Source: Haliclona indistincta (taxonomy: Eukaryota; Porifera; Demospongiae; Haplosclerida; Chalinidae). Taken from it: a stretch of 64,000 nucleotides of DNA. The notes beneath the pieces were generated by a model. It was not told the origin of the DNA. It saw only the letters and a program-made list of their open reading frames with translations, and did no database searches. The DNA lies in contig OZ024791.1 in the NCBI GenBank assembly GCA_964017065.1, positions 5,260,547 through 5,324,546 on the forward strand, given 5' to 3'. A program made the translations under genes and the position numbers. This document shows, in pieces, positions 41,001-53,224 of the stretch; position 1 is the first letter of the stretch; each line of letters opens with the position of its first letter.

Positions 41001-42573
41001 GCTTCTAAATCGTGTAGATCCTCGGATGCGCTGTCTAACTAATATGTATTAATACTACACTCACCTTTCAAACAATTCATTGGTAGGTACTGTTAAATAT
41101 AAAGAAGAAATTATTGTACACATTTCAGCCAAAATATTGGCATACCTGTAGAAGTTGATGAAGAGGATGAGAAAGAGTTGCTTGATGAAATAGTAGCAGC
41201 AGTGCCGCCAGTGGGCCTGCCTGTAGAGGAAGAGCTAGAGAGTGAAACTCCCTCAGTGCACAGCAAGTTGCCATGAGGCATTGGTTGACCTGAAGAAATG
41301 AGAAATCATTGTACAGCAGTTAGAATAGTATACATACCTTGACAGGCGAACAATCCTTCAGGTGTCATAATGCCCGAGTTGCTACCAGCAACTACCATGC
41401 CCCCACCCACTGCTGCCATTCCAATCATTCCACTGTGAGAAGGGTACAATGGCGTGGTATAAGTCATGTGACCTCCTCCGGCTGCATTGGGAAGCTCTAT
41501 TGAGCTAGTAATGGTGGGTTTCACAAGACTAATGGAGGACGAGGGAGGAAGAGGAGGAGAGCCGCGGCCATGAACAGCAGCAGCTTGCTTTACAGACTGA
41601 ACACTTGGGAGAGGTTGAGGAGTTCGATTACCACCATTGCCATCTCCCTTCTTGACTGGGTTTAGCACTGGTGTCTTGAGGTTCGTAGTGGCTGACTTAG
41701 TTGCAGAGAAAGAGGTCGGTTGGAAGGCGAATGAGTTAGAAGTGCTTAATGAATTACTGGCTGATGTGGGCTTAACAGAACTACCAGCGTGTGATGGATT
41801 GGAGGAAGATGAAGAGGAGGGAAACATACCAGTAGGGACACCAAGATTGAGAGCTAGAGAATAAGGAAGAAGAGGTTAGAAAGGGGACGATACCTGTAAA
41901 GTGAATATAATGCACGTGTATAGCTTCAGTGCATTTCAAAGGCTTCAATATTCACATTGTGAGTGTAAATGAGATAAGAATCACGAGGTTGGTGGCTGGT
42001 ATATAAACAGCATCACACCAGTACATGAGCTCAATAAATCGTGAATTTTGTGGCATGTTAAATCATAGCAGTTGGTATTTGTGTTGGTTAAATGCAGAGT
42101 TACGTACAGTGTTATGCTTGATTTATCTCATGAGTTATAAAGCATGGTTTATGCAGTGAGTGTCTTACAGGGCATGAACATGGGTGGACCTATTGGGTCA
42201 GCTGTAAGTGATGCTACTGGATTTGTTCTTGAATTTTGGCGATGTAGTGGAGGTACCACAATGTGAGTCTGATAGGGTGGTTGGATCATGGAATAGGCAA
42301 AGGAGGAAGCGCTGAGTCCAGCTGTCACATCAGGAGCTAGATGGGCACCAGGATGAGGGAGGATTGCAGAGCCAGGAGCTGCCAGCTGAGAGGGAATTGA
42401 ATGGTAGGCTGGGCGAGGCTTGCTGGCACTCCGGCTTTCCTAAGAAGAAAGGCGGACGAGAATCAAGAATAGAATACATACAGAGTAACAACATGGCGAC
42501 TGTACTTGATCGTTTACGAGCATGGTGAGCGATAATTAGAACTCACCTCCTGTTTGCGATTTCTCTCGGTCAT
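38004..42573 (-). CDS. SAP130: SAP130-like Sin3/HDAC corepressor subunit
   Basis: Thirteen exons in transcript order: 42573-42547, 42439-42169, 41853-41338, 41289-41146, 41089-41065, 40081-39509, 39454-39383, 39324-39199, 39088-38757, 38699-38596, 38542-38417, 38224-38159 and 38096-38004. All phases fit and give 824 aa. The N-terminal two thirds is Ser/Pro/Thr-rich and disordered, as in SAP130. The C-terminus is conserved: SPRKRPRKQH, then NHRAAHSHFKRHADIK, SSWLRASGWKIELF, LLQEVIQGNVDRST and VLDHSPRIMDLL, matching the SAP130 C-terminal domain that binds the mSin3/HDAC complex. The fifth exon is only 25 nt. The 983-bp intron after it holds a MITE with another element inside. The start ATG is chosen because its exon splices in phase. 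Confidence 0.85.
40121..41039. mobile_element. MITE in the SAP130 intron, split by a nested element
   Basis: Same family as the host MITE in receptor 5: accacagctaag start, accaatcaggttgcgta, cgctcgcgtgtccttgctcg, and the terminal hairpin ending gatgcgctgtctaac. It is interrupted at gtctaaatc by the 595-bp element below. It lies wholly within the intron and leaves the exons intact. Confidence 0.82.
40294..40888. mobile_element. 595-bp TIR element with 9-bp target duplication
   Basis: TIRs of about 85 bp (aagagtaaataatagaagag and complement, extending through gtgaccagcacgcgag). gtctaaatc is duplicated at 40285-40293 and 40889-40897; the uninterrupted MITE copy at 29157 has it once. Long TIRs with a 9-bp duplication suggest a Mutator-like or AcademH-like non-autonomous element. 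A 143-codon plus-strand frame inside (40521-40952) crosses the border and has no recognisable domain. Confidence 0.82.
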
Positions 42574-43215
42574 TCAGACGGCTACCACAGTCGCACAGCA
42601 CACACAACTAACAGCAACTGTCTCTCAACTTTTCACAACAGCAGACAGAATCATGCCAGTACCAAGGCGGCACCAATAACAGAGGTAGTAGACGCCTGGC
42701 ACGGGGTGGAACAACGGTGAGCGCGAGGATGGATGGACGTTGTAGCGCCGTCAACAGGCGCTCTATAGTTGAGTGAATAGCTATTTCACAGTTTGAATGA
42801 GTCTTCTGAGTAGAGAGAGTCTGGAAATCAGCGCAACAGTTGACTGTGGGTTCGAGTAGATTTCACAGATTCACCTGCTTCTTTGCCACAACAGCGGCTT
42901 CTCAAAGCTTGAAAAGCTTGATCACGGTAGAATTTGATGATTTGAGACAAGAATAAGCGTTTGCACTCCTGCAAAGCTGCTCAAAAGCTACAGAGTAAAA
43001 GGACAGAGGTAGCGCACGTCTCACTCGATCCACGCCTGTTCCGGAGCTGGTCAGATCACTTGAGGATCGCGCAATCTGATTGGTCTGTTCAAATCTCCCG
43101 CGAGCGCGCGAAAATTTGATTGGGCAGTAATGACTACACTTACCTGTTATGACGTCACTTTATAGTACATGATAAAGTGCCTTGTCAATTTTTCACCCGC
43201 CATAAAAAGACGAGA
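42574..43215. promoter_or_regulatory. Shared divergent promoter region of SAP130 and MED4
   Basis: Only 642 bp separate the two start codons on opposite strands, so both promoters must lie here unless distal exons exist. No TATA box is evident on either side. The middle is rich in cgcgcg (ccgcgagcgcgcgaaaa near 43100), a sequence type common at housekeeping promoters. Confidence 0.6.
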
Positions 43216-46200
43216 ATGGAGTCACAAGAGTCCTTGAAGGTTCCTATGCATTCCAAACTGAACGAGTTCAGCACACTTACAAGGTAAATAGCTATAGAAT
43301 CATTGTTACAGGTTAGATGAAGACAGAGGAGGCATTTTGTTGTTTAGCCGTAACGGCCATGTTGTTTTCAATTGTATTCATACTAGCAATCATGAATAAG
43401 TTATAGTTGATAAACACCACCACCACGTGGTGCATTTGCTCTTCCACAGGCAGTTGTTAGAATCTCTATTAATTGACAAACCAGTTTCTGCTGGTGGAGT
43501 GAGCACTACCACAGAGAATGTAACCAGCAACACGATGAGTGTATGTTCAGATTGTATCATACCCGGCTAGCTCAAATAGCTGGCTGTGAGTACATATAAA
43601 ATGTGCACATCTCTTACCTTTCTACAAAAAAACACTTTTCAGAGCAATTGGTTGTGATTGATTAGTTGTGTTGGCAGCTTGTTGCTGGCTAGTAATCAGA
43701 TTCATTCATGTGTTGCGCTAAATGTTCCTCGTCATGCAGATATTGGAGCGAATGGTGGAGGGGGATAAAGCATTACAGCAGCTCGTAGACACAGGTACGT
43801 AAACTCAATAGTAGGTATCTTAGATACTATGCTAGTTACTCAGTGTAGTATTATCATTGCCGATAGGCAATGATATGTAGGGATGAGGGCGAATTAAGAT
43901 GGCGGCTACTCATGTGTGAAAATGAGTTTTCGCACATATCTCTATTGTTATAGATTTCTACTGCATTTTAACTATCTCTAAGTGAATCTGAAGTGTAAGC
44001 GCTTGTAGGAAGTCTATGAAAGTCGCCGGGACTGCTTGTTGGACGACGAAAATCAAGACAGAGAGCATTTGCAGATCTTCGCTGTTATAGCTTTTCTCGA
44101 GATTCTAGACATCTAGGATTGATCAGACGAATGTTCTGAGCATGAAAATACCTTTGGCGAAGCTGCTAGACGTTTCTAAAGTGGTAAACTAAAATCGCCG
44201 CCCACGCGAATTGTTCATCTTCTTTCTTCTTCTTCTTCTTCTTCTTCTTTTGACAAGCCTAGCGCTGTCCTGAGTTAACGAATTACTACCAAACCTGCAC
44301 CAGCGCACGTGTATATATCTGGGGTAGTGCACTTACTTCTTAGATAGGCATCGAACACTACCAGAAGCGAGTAATCCTCGAAAAACATGGTTTTTGGACT
44401 GCAGACGCCATTAATTAACCCTCTTGCTGCTGACGATTATTGACTCCGCCCACATCAGTTTTGAAACAGCGCTAGCGTCTCTGCTCTCATGGCTCTGGTC
44501 CTCTGGACGCTTCAGCGCGCAATCTAGAGGTATGAAAATTTGTCTAAAGCAGTACTATACCCTGGGTAACACTGTTCTGTCCTCAGATGGCGGGTCAAAG
44601 GTGCCCAGGCGCGGACAATGCAAGTGGCACTGATGACGGTGGCTAAGTTTCGGGATACTACACCACACTGCAGCGCAAGCTGTACTTTAAAGGACCCCTG
44701 TGGTGTTGACAACTGGAACATTGAAAAAGCTAGATCTAAGCCTCTGTGATCGTGATTTCGACATCAACTAGGCGTGTCTAATCGAGCCCTCTGTTCCTGA
44801 CTAGCTAGCCCGCATGATCATCATAGTATTCCACTGAGTTGTCAGTGTTAGTCTCTTCTTCATCCATTACAGTGCTAAGAAATATCATGTTGTCAACTCA
44901 TACCCTCAACCTCTCTAACTAATTTAAACCTTTTCATTATTCTTGTGATTGCCGATAATAACTTCTCATCTACTAACTAGTAACTGCTACTCACAGAGTT
45001 GTAAAAATGAAATAACAGCTAGCATAGAATACAGCTAATATTTCAAACTGATAGTGATAAAAAAAGTAACAGGAACAAGTAAAGTAAAAAAGTTTTAATA
45101 AAAAAGTAAAATTTGTAGGGATGACTCTTGCAAAAGTAAAGGAACAAGATGGGATGATGCTTGTAAAAGTAAAGGAACAAGATGGGATGATGCTTGCAAA
45201 AGTAAAGGAACAAGATGGAATAGTGCTTGTATAAGCAAAAGTCCCAAGTATCACTACATCAGCGGCTTGAATCGAAGAGGAGGACATAGTCTGATGAAGC
45301 AATTGAAGGTAGTAAAAGGCCATATGGTATAGGAAGAGGATTCCGCATTTGTTGCAGGTCATGACAGCAATTAAGCCGCTGACTGTAGGGATACTTGGGA
45401 CTTTTGCTTATACAAGCACTATTCCATCTTGTTCCTTTACTTTTGCAAGCATCATCCCATCTTGTTCCTTTACTTTTACAAGCATCATCCCATCTTGTTC
45501 CTTTACTTTTGCAAGAGTCATCCCTACAAATTTTACTTTTTTATTAAAACTTTTTTACTTTTCTTGTATTATGATTAGCACTCATGCTACACACCACTTG
45601 ATTAACATAAGTGTTAAAAATTCATTTATAAAATTTTGGTGAGAGTGCAATAATTTTGCATAATCCTCATATGTTCTATATTGGAACAAAGAATTTTTTA
45701 CCCTCAAAATTTGGTCATCTGGACAAAAAGTTAACATTTCTACATTATTTTACAGTAGTTACGAGTACAACATTTCTAGTCAACTATCTGCATCTGTCTT
45801 AGCACTTTGTTGGGTATTTCAACGTCTGGTTCAGACTCCTGAATTTTATGTTGCTCATTACTATTTTCTTTTCATTTTTCACAATCTTATCCGACCTCAG
45901 TTAAGTACTAACTAAAGGCTCGTCCGCACTACAGAACTGGTTCAATGCGCATTAGGCTACAGATCGGATCAAAGCGAATCGATCTGCTTACCGCATGTCC
46001 GCATTGGTCGCCATTAGATTGACTTGCTGGTTTCGATCGCATCATGTGACGTAAGCAACAGCTTGCTAAACAGCCAGAAAACTGGTCTTACCACATATAA
46101 TCGCTAGTCTGTGTGTTTCGCGCCCTTTCTTCGCCCGAGTGTGGACCAGGGCTTTCTTCTTTAGCACTGTACTAACTGCACGTCATGTGTTTGAGACCAC

Positions 46201-49200
46201 ACCCACATCCAATCCAGTTTCAAGTCACTTCAACGCACCTCCGTAGGTGCATTGGGGCGAATGCGCATTGATTCACATAGATTCGGTTTTGCAAAATTGA
46301 CGCGTAGTGCGGACAGGATTAAACTGGTTTCGAATGCGCATTGAACCGCATTAGAGCCCTAGTGCGGACGAGCCTTAACACCATAATATTTTTTGTGTAG
46401 AAACTTTGCCACATCCATGCTCCATTTTTTGGTCAAAGTTGATACAACCATGCAACAAGTAGTCTAGAGAAATTAATGGCTAAGGCAGTGGAGACATAGT
46501 TGTAATGCAGTGTTCTTTTTCTGATTAAAATTTGTCTCTAGTGAGTAATTTTTGGAAAAATTTTGAAAAAATTAGTGAATTGCCAAGCTTTTTTCCCTCA
46601 TCAAATAATTCATCAAAATACAATAAGATTATCTTGACCCATCAAGATTTCTACTAATTATGGTACTTTTACCATTAGAATTAACCCTTTAGTAGTTTAC
46701 AAATGCAATCACTTTACTTGCATGTCTGAAGAGCAATTGCAAAGCAGCGACATAAGCATATAAAGCAGCGACATAAGCATATAAAGCAGCAAATTGCTCA
46801 AAATATTATTATTTTCTGGAGCATGTGATGGCTTCGCGTTGAGAATAAAAGCTTTTCTTTGTGTTATTGTACTGTATGTAAGTCTCTAAGACTTGTATGA
46901 TGTGGAACTGACAGTTTAACTCTGTTGTATTTCTTTAGCGATTGAAATGAGGGCACGACAGCGGAAAATAGACTGGGTGAATACACAGCTTGCTAGAAGA
47001 AATATGGAAATCCAGGATTTGCAAACCAAACTACACGATGCCGAGAAGCTACTGGTTTGTTCCTCCTTCGGACTCTTTGTTAGTTCATTTTCCATATCTT
47101 CAGGAGTTCACAGTTTATCATGGTCATCAGAAGGTGGAGTCCATCAAACAAGCTAAAGAAGGTTCTGTTATTACTTTATTTAAACAAGCTAATTAGTGCT
47201 TGCTTAGTTTGCTGTTGTGAAATTTATTGCATTCTAGTATGGCTTCTTGTGGTCTAGCTTTTTGAAATTTGACCACATGTACAGCTGTACAAGCAAGCTA
47301 TTAATTACTGGTAGTGTTCCTAATCTCTACCTAGACTATTGTTGCTACTAGTTTGTTGTTTGAACTGGTCTTACATTGATATTGCAATCTGGATATGACA
47401 ATGTTCTAGATCTCTCAGATTTTTATGCCTCTGTGGGCGGAGCCATGAGGCATACAGTAGTCGTGTTGTGTATCTGTCTGTCGGCAGGGTTTCTTGTCGC
47501 TCGCTGAAAACTAACGCTGAAACGTGCAACACAAGCTAAAGTCGTGAAAATGAATTGTAAGGATTTGGTTATAAGGCTCTGTTCGTGAGTTATGGCGTGA
47601 TTTGCTTACCTTGCGATTGATGGCGATCTAGAGTTCTCCGTAGACAAAACTATCTACAGTTGACTGCCTAGAAGCTGATAGGCTAGAATTTCACTACAGG
47701 ATACATGTAGCAGCGCATGTCTAAAGAAATTGTCTAAAGCTATGGACGCTATCTCGCTCGTTTGCTGTGCCCTGCACTCAAACTGAACATTATAGACATG
47801 CCCAGTTGAATTAGTGGCCAGCACTGATTGGCTTCTAATTGTATAACTATTATACTGCATTGTGATTGCTGTAAAGAGAGGTATAACAGCTGCAGTTCAC
47901 TGTGTATGTGAAATGGTGGCATTCCACCGAGGCATCTGCACCTTGCTGCTTGTTACAGATCTCTTCTAATACAGGAGCTGTAGATCCTACTGAGCTCATT
48001 AAGTATGCTCATAGAATCAGTCAAGCATCATCAGCAGTATCTCCTGTTGGCTGGCAACCAAGTGAGTCATAAAGATAGGCCACACCTAGTTAATTGGTAT
48101 AACAATAACATTTTTTGTCGTCTTGTACTTTGGCTTCTGGCGTCTTGTAATGCGTACAAGATGACGAATAATTATTGTGATTATTATCGTCTTGGCAATG
48201 GGCAAACAAGTGCAGTAGCAGTCTCTATATTATCTGGCTTAAGTCATGATGCTTATGATAAGAGAGTATATCGTGTGGTAATGGTCACCGTCTCTACTAT
48301 CCATCCTATCCTAAACAATGGGTAATGAGATCTGTTGATAGCAAGTTAAGTAGTGGTACTATTTCTCTGACAGACTGAAAGACGAAATACTAGAGCACTT
48401 GTGAGGTTGAGAGACAAGTGTCTGTCTCTCATCCTTAGTGAAGAAATTCCTTCTAGTGCAGTGGTGATAATTCAGTTACTTCACAAAGATGTTAGGACAT
48501 ATCAGTTAGCTGCTTATGTGGCTTTATGGTGAGGGACCAGCGGTGTGTTATCATTGAAGGGATGCACATGTGTGACTACATGGTTTCTGTTGCTGTCTGG
48601 TATAATTGTGTAGTAACTCTTCTTGTAATAATCTGTTGTTGACCCACCTGTTGTAGGCTGGTTATAACTAGATAATTTGTTTATAAACCAAGTTAATTAT
48701 TTACAGACAAGGAAGGTCAACTTCTCAGACACACACACTCATTCATAAACACGCATTATGAAAGACACACTGCGAACAACATCAACAATTATAAATATGT
48801 ACTAATTATATAATGCTCAATATCAGATTGCAATGGCGTGAGAACACTAATTCTATTTTCGCAGTAATCAATATCATGCTGCTTGATAAAATATTTTTGG
48901 GTCACACACAGTAAGACGTCATACATGGACTTTGCATTGTCGTAGCTGTTGCACTTATAAACAATTGCAACTGGACATTGATATTCATTGATTTTAGTGA
49001 TATTTATGAGCAATGGAGACACCTGGCAGGCGCTGAAAATCACTTTCATAGCCGCAGTTTGGGTGGGTGTAATGGTGGGATGACTATGAATGTTTTATAA
49101 TAGATGAGTTTCATTGGGTAATCTTGTGTACTTTATGGATAGGCAAATAGCCATGACGCCGCCAGCAAGCGGAGGTGTGTTTGCATGTGTGTGCATGTTT

Positions 49201-52200
49201 AGTGCTATGCATGTAAATAGTGGGAACTGTTTTGTGTTTCATCTTGTACACATGTTTAGGTGGAGGTAATTTTAGTAACAACTGACGTCATAAGTCTAAT
49301 AATAGAATGCAGTGCAAGCATCCTGTGGGCAGAGGAGTGTGTGTTATGACCAGTGTGGTCGTACAGCCCCCTCACCTATCATCCATAACCGTACAGCACT
49401 GAGCTACTGTGTGAATCACTGCTGGTTCAATTCCCATTAGTCCTCCTCTGCACGCTCCTTGAGAACCAAGTTGTTGTTTAATGTTAAGAACGACATATTT
49501 TACTATACTATTGATAACAGTGATTGATTCGTAACAATTGTATGCAAAATCATTGCCTAGTATTGCGTCGCAGTCAGGTGAATGTCCATATTACGTTGTA
49601 CCTGATTGCTCAGATCTCTCAGTGTTTGTTTTCTGACATCAGCAATGGATGGCTATATATTTGGTGTGATTCCTCTCCCGTGATCTCATTAGCAAGTTGA
49701 TTTATTGCGTAACCAGTCCCATCCTGTATTCTATGAAAACATACATTACACCAAAGCCAATTGCTGACTTCATCCTCTCTTTGATATGGAAGGTACTCAC
49801 GTACACATAGCCCACTTGGTAGTATCCTATTACATAAACACTCTCTCCATCACTCTATGCACTTGTACAGCCACACTGGTGTTATGCATACGCACCGTTT
49901 TCGTTGTGCGTACTGCAAAAACACATTCCTATCACCAGGACTTTTGACTCTATCAGCGATGCCGTTCTCTTAATTTCAGCCCTGCCGACTCTCATGGATC
50001 AACTGTACATTTTGTAACTCATAGTTTCAGAGTCTCCGTATTTTCGTATACTTGCCCTATAGCTTTGTATAGTAGGCAAATTTTTGTATACTACCGTAAA
50101 TTAAAGGATCTCATAAAACTGCAATTTAATGTAGGTTAGCAGACCTGTTTATAGTCTATGAGCGATGTCATTCTGTCAGCAAATTTTGTTTATATCCATT
50201 CTCTTTACTTCTTTAATTAAATGGTTGGTGTGTTTCGCTTGTTGCTTGCTCGCCATGTCTTGGTATTTCCTATTTATCTATTTCCAGGGATTATCTAGCA
50301 ATTATCAGCTACAAAGAGTGTGGTCATGTTGTGTGAGTTCAGTTTATGTAACTGTAATACGCAGGCTTTTGCTACCTTATATGGACATGATGATGCCTAT
50401 GTTTATAGAACCTGTGCTCTCTAATTAGTGCATTCCAAGCATTCCTAACAAACCACAGTGGGATCAACTTTCTTTGAGCGTTTGAAAGGCGATAAAGAGT
50501 GTTGATCATTGTTATTAGTTGCTGAGGACAACCACTGGTACAGCAGCAATGGCAGATGGTGTTTGTCCAATAATGGGCATGCACTGATAATAATGCTAAA
50601 TTGCCCTAGGTTAAACAAAATGTACTTGCTCACACGACCATTAATCACCACCAACACCCACTCACTTTCTCTTTGTGTCTTGTATTATCCACACACAGTT
50701 ATTGTGTGCCAATGACAACTTCAAGTTAGAGTTGTTTTCTTCAGATACAGAAACCTATCAAGAATTTGTCTACGAACAATGTGAAAATTTCATGTATTGA
50801 CTGTCGTTGCTGTTGAACGTGTGAAGTGGTTGAGCGTATACCGAACAATCTAGACATAATCCCATGCTGACTCAGTCTATAGCTTTTTAGAGAGTTCGAA
50901 TTGCTAATAGTCATCAAAGACCTTCCAGTGTGCTGCTAATACTCCATAGAGAATTGTGAATAACGTTTGAGGCAATTGACGCCATTGTTTGAGTCAATAG
51001 ATGCCGACTTGTGTGTAGAACTACTATTGACACTCTCTCTTGTCACTATAGGACCTGCATGTGGTTGGGGTTTTACCACAAGCCGCTGGTGGCTACAGCC
51101 ATGGGCTAGTGTTGACACAGTATACTCATTGTGGTAGTGACCACTATAAGAAATGAACAATGATGACATACAATGATTATTTTAGCACTTGACCCTACCC
51201 ACAGGTCATCGTAGCACATGCTTCATGGTAAATACCCATTGGAGTAAAAATAGTGCTGTTGGCATAATAATATTTTCATTACGTCCATCATGAGAGGTTT
51301 CTTGTAGAACAATAGTCTGCTAGAGCAGACTGATTGACACTATATTGAAAGTATAGGAACAAAGAATAGAGTGTGTTTCCTGATGAGCACGTACTGAGTG
51401 GGTGATTGATTGGTCACAAATGGAATGGTATGAGGTTGTGTTACTAAACATTATTGGCACTTGTCCGAGCTCTATTGTACTTCCAAACACTCCAGGAATG
51501 TTCTCTCCTAGCTGACAGTGCTGTCACACCACCCCATTACATCCACATCGTTCTCGTGTGTGGAATTCAAAGAATTGGCTATGTATAGTCAAGTCAGATT
51601 AGCATTGGTGATATTGTGTCTGTTCTGTATGTACAGAGAGACTTGTGACTCTTTCTTTGATGGAGAAGCCAGTTTTGTCTGGTATGTTTGGCTGGTCACT
51701 TTGTCGCTAAGGACTCGTGCATACTCTTGAGTGGGTGAAAGTGATGGATGACTGTCTTAATGCATTCCTTTGAAGATTCAAGATTCATGACTTTCTGTTG
51801 TTTGTTTACTTGTTGCGTCAACAAAAAACTACAATAAACAGGTGTTAGTGTTGGTTATTATGACTCGTAGCATCACAAACAGCTGCATTCCTTCTGTGAG
51901 CGTGTTGCAGCAGGAGCGTCATTTTCATACATTAACATTCAAACGTTCTTTATTATTGTGCTTGACATCTTGAAATGTTCTGAATCTTCTTCTGACATAT
52001 TGTATTTTATTGCAATTTTCTTTCTTCAGATGATCCAAGGCGACCGTTTCCTCAAGATATTGAGATGCGTTCTGGGGCACTTGGTCAGCTCAAGTGTGTT
52101 AGTGTGCCTATTAAAGAGAAGGTGGATACCCAACTGTCTCAGCGTGTATTGGCAGGTAAGCAGTACAGTGACACTGCAGGCAACGCCCTGGATGGGACTC

Positions 52201-53163
52201 TACCGCGCGCAATACTAGAAGCACGCACTTCCGTTGTTGATAATGTATTTCCGGTGTTATAATTAGAGCAGCTCGAGCGCGTACTATAAAAATCTCGACC
52301 TGAATCGAGATTCAACATTCAAAATCTTCAAGCAAGTTAGCTGATCAGCAACTATAGTGCAGCTATATTCAACATGACGAAAATGGACAGTTCCTCAATG
52401 AAGAAATACGCCAAAGTGGCTGCCTCTCGTCTGGACATGTGCGTGAGCACGCTGTTTAGTCCGTTTGCTGGAGTCCTTTACACTGTGAACGCATTCGAAA
52501 AGGCTCCCGAGAAGAGAAAACCTCGACACGGATCTACCGCCCGTGGTTCGCGGGAGGTCCACTGAGCTGCCATCGCAGCAGTACCTGTACAAGCAAAAGC
52601 TGCGTGTTCCCGGCTACGTTGTACTATGATCTCCTGTGATGTCGCCTTGTTCACTATATTATATGACAAAGCAGCAGATCGTTGCAACTCCAGTTCGTGG
52701 TACGCCCAGCAAGGCGTTTTTGCAAGACTTTCCTATCCAACACTGCTGTTGAACAAATTGAATAGTGTCGTCTATACTATAATATTTCTTCAACCAACGA
52801 AGTTTCTGTGGACCAGAAATGCTAGACTCGTGTCAGATGCTCAGAACACAGTCAAACTTTGTACCATAATAATTATTGTATTATATATTTGTATATTTGA
52901 ATCTATCATCACTTGTAACATATCACCATTTGTAAAAAAAGATTTTATCCAATGATATCATACTCAATGGCTGAAGCTAATTGATAATGTCTTCGTATCG
53001 GTCACTGATCACTACCAGGGCGTGTGCATACTATAGTATACAACTAGTTTGACGCACAGTTAACTATCACTCTCTCCTCCCTCTCTCTCACACACTCCTT
53101 CCTCTCTCTCTCTCACTCTCTCCTTCTTCTCTCTCTCTCTCACTCTCTCCTTCTTCTCTCTCC

Positions 53164-53224
<61 letters not shown>

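Larger units (their letters stand above)
43795..46938 (+). other. MED4 intron 3, repeat-rich
   Basis: 3.1 kb holding a (ttc)n run near 44219-44251, a palindromic minisatellite (45075-45566), a 462-bp TIR element (45915-46376) and a 24-bp direct duplication (agcagcgacataagcatata, 46744-46792). Short open frames here follow the repeats and are not called. Confidence 0.7.

Noticed and set aside
45120..45240. CRISPR-like array
   Set aside because: Tandem repeats lack unique spacers and lie in a eukaryotic intron.
49330..49460. tRNA or tRNA-derived SINE suggested by ggttcaattccc and a reversed tagctcagtg
   Set aside because: The A-box-like and B-box-like motifs are on opposite strands and no cloverleaf can be formed.
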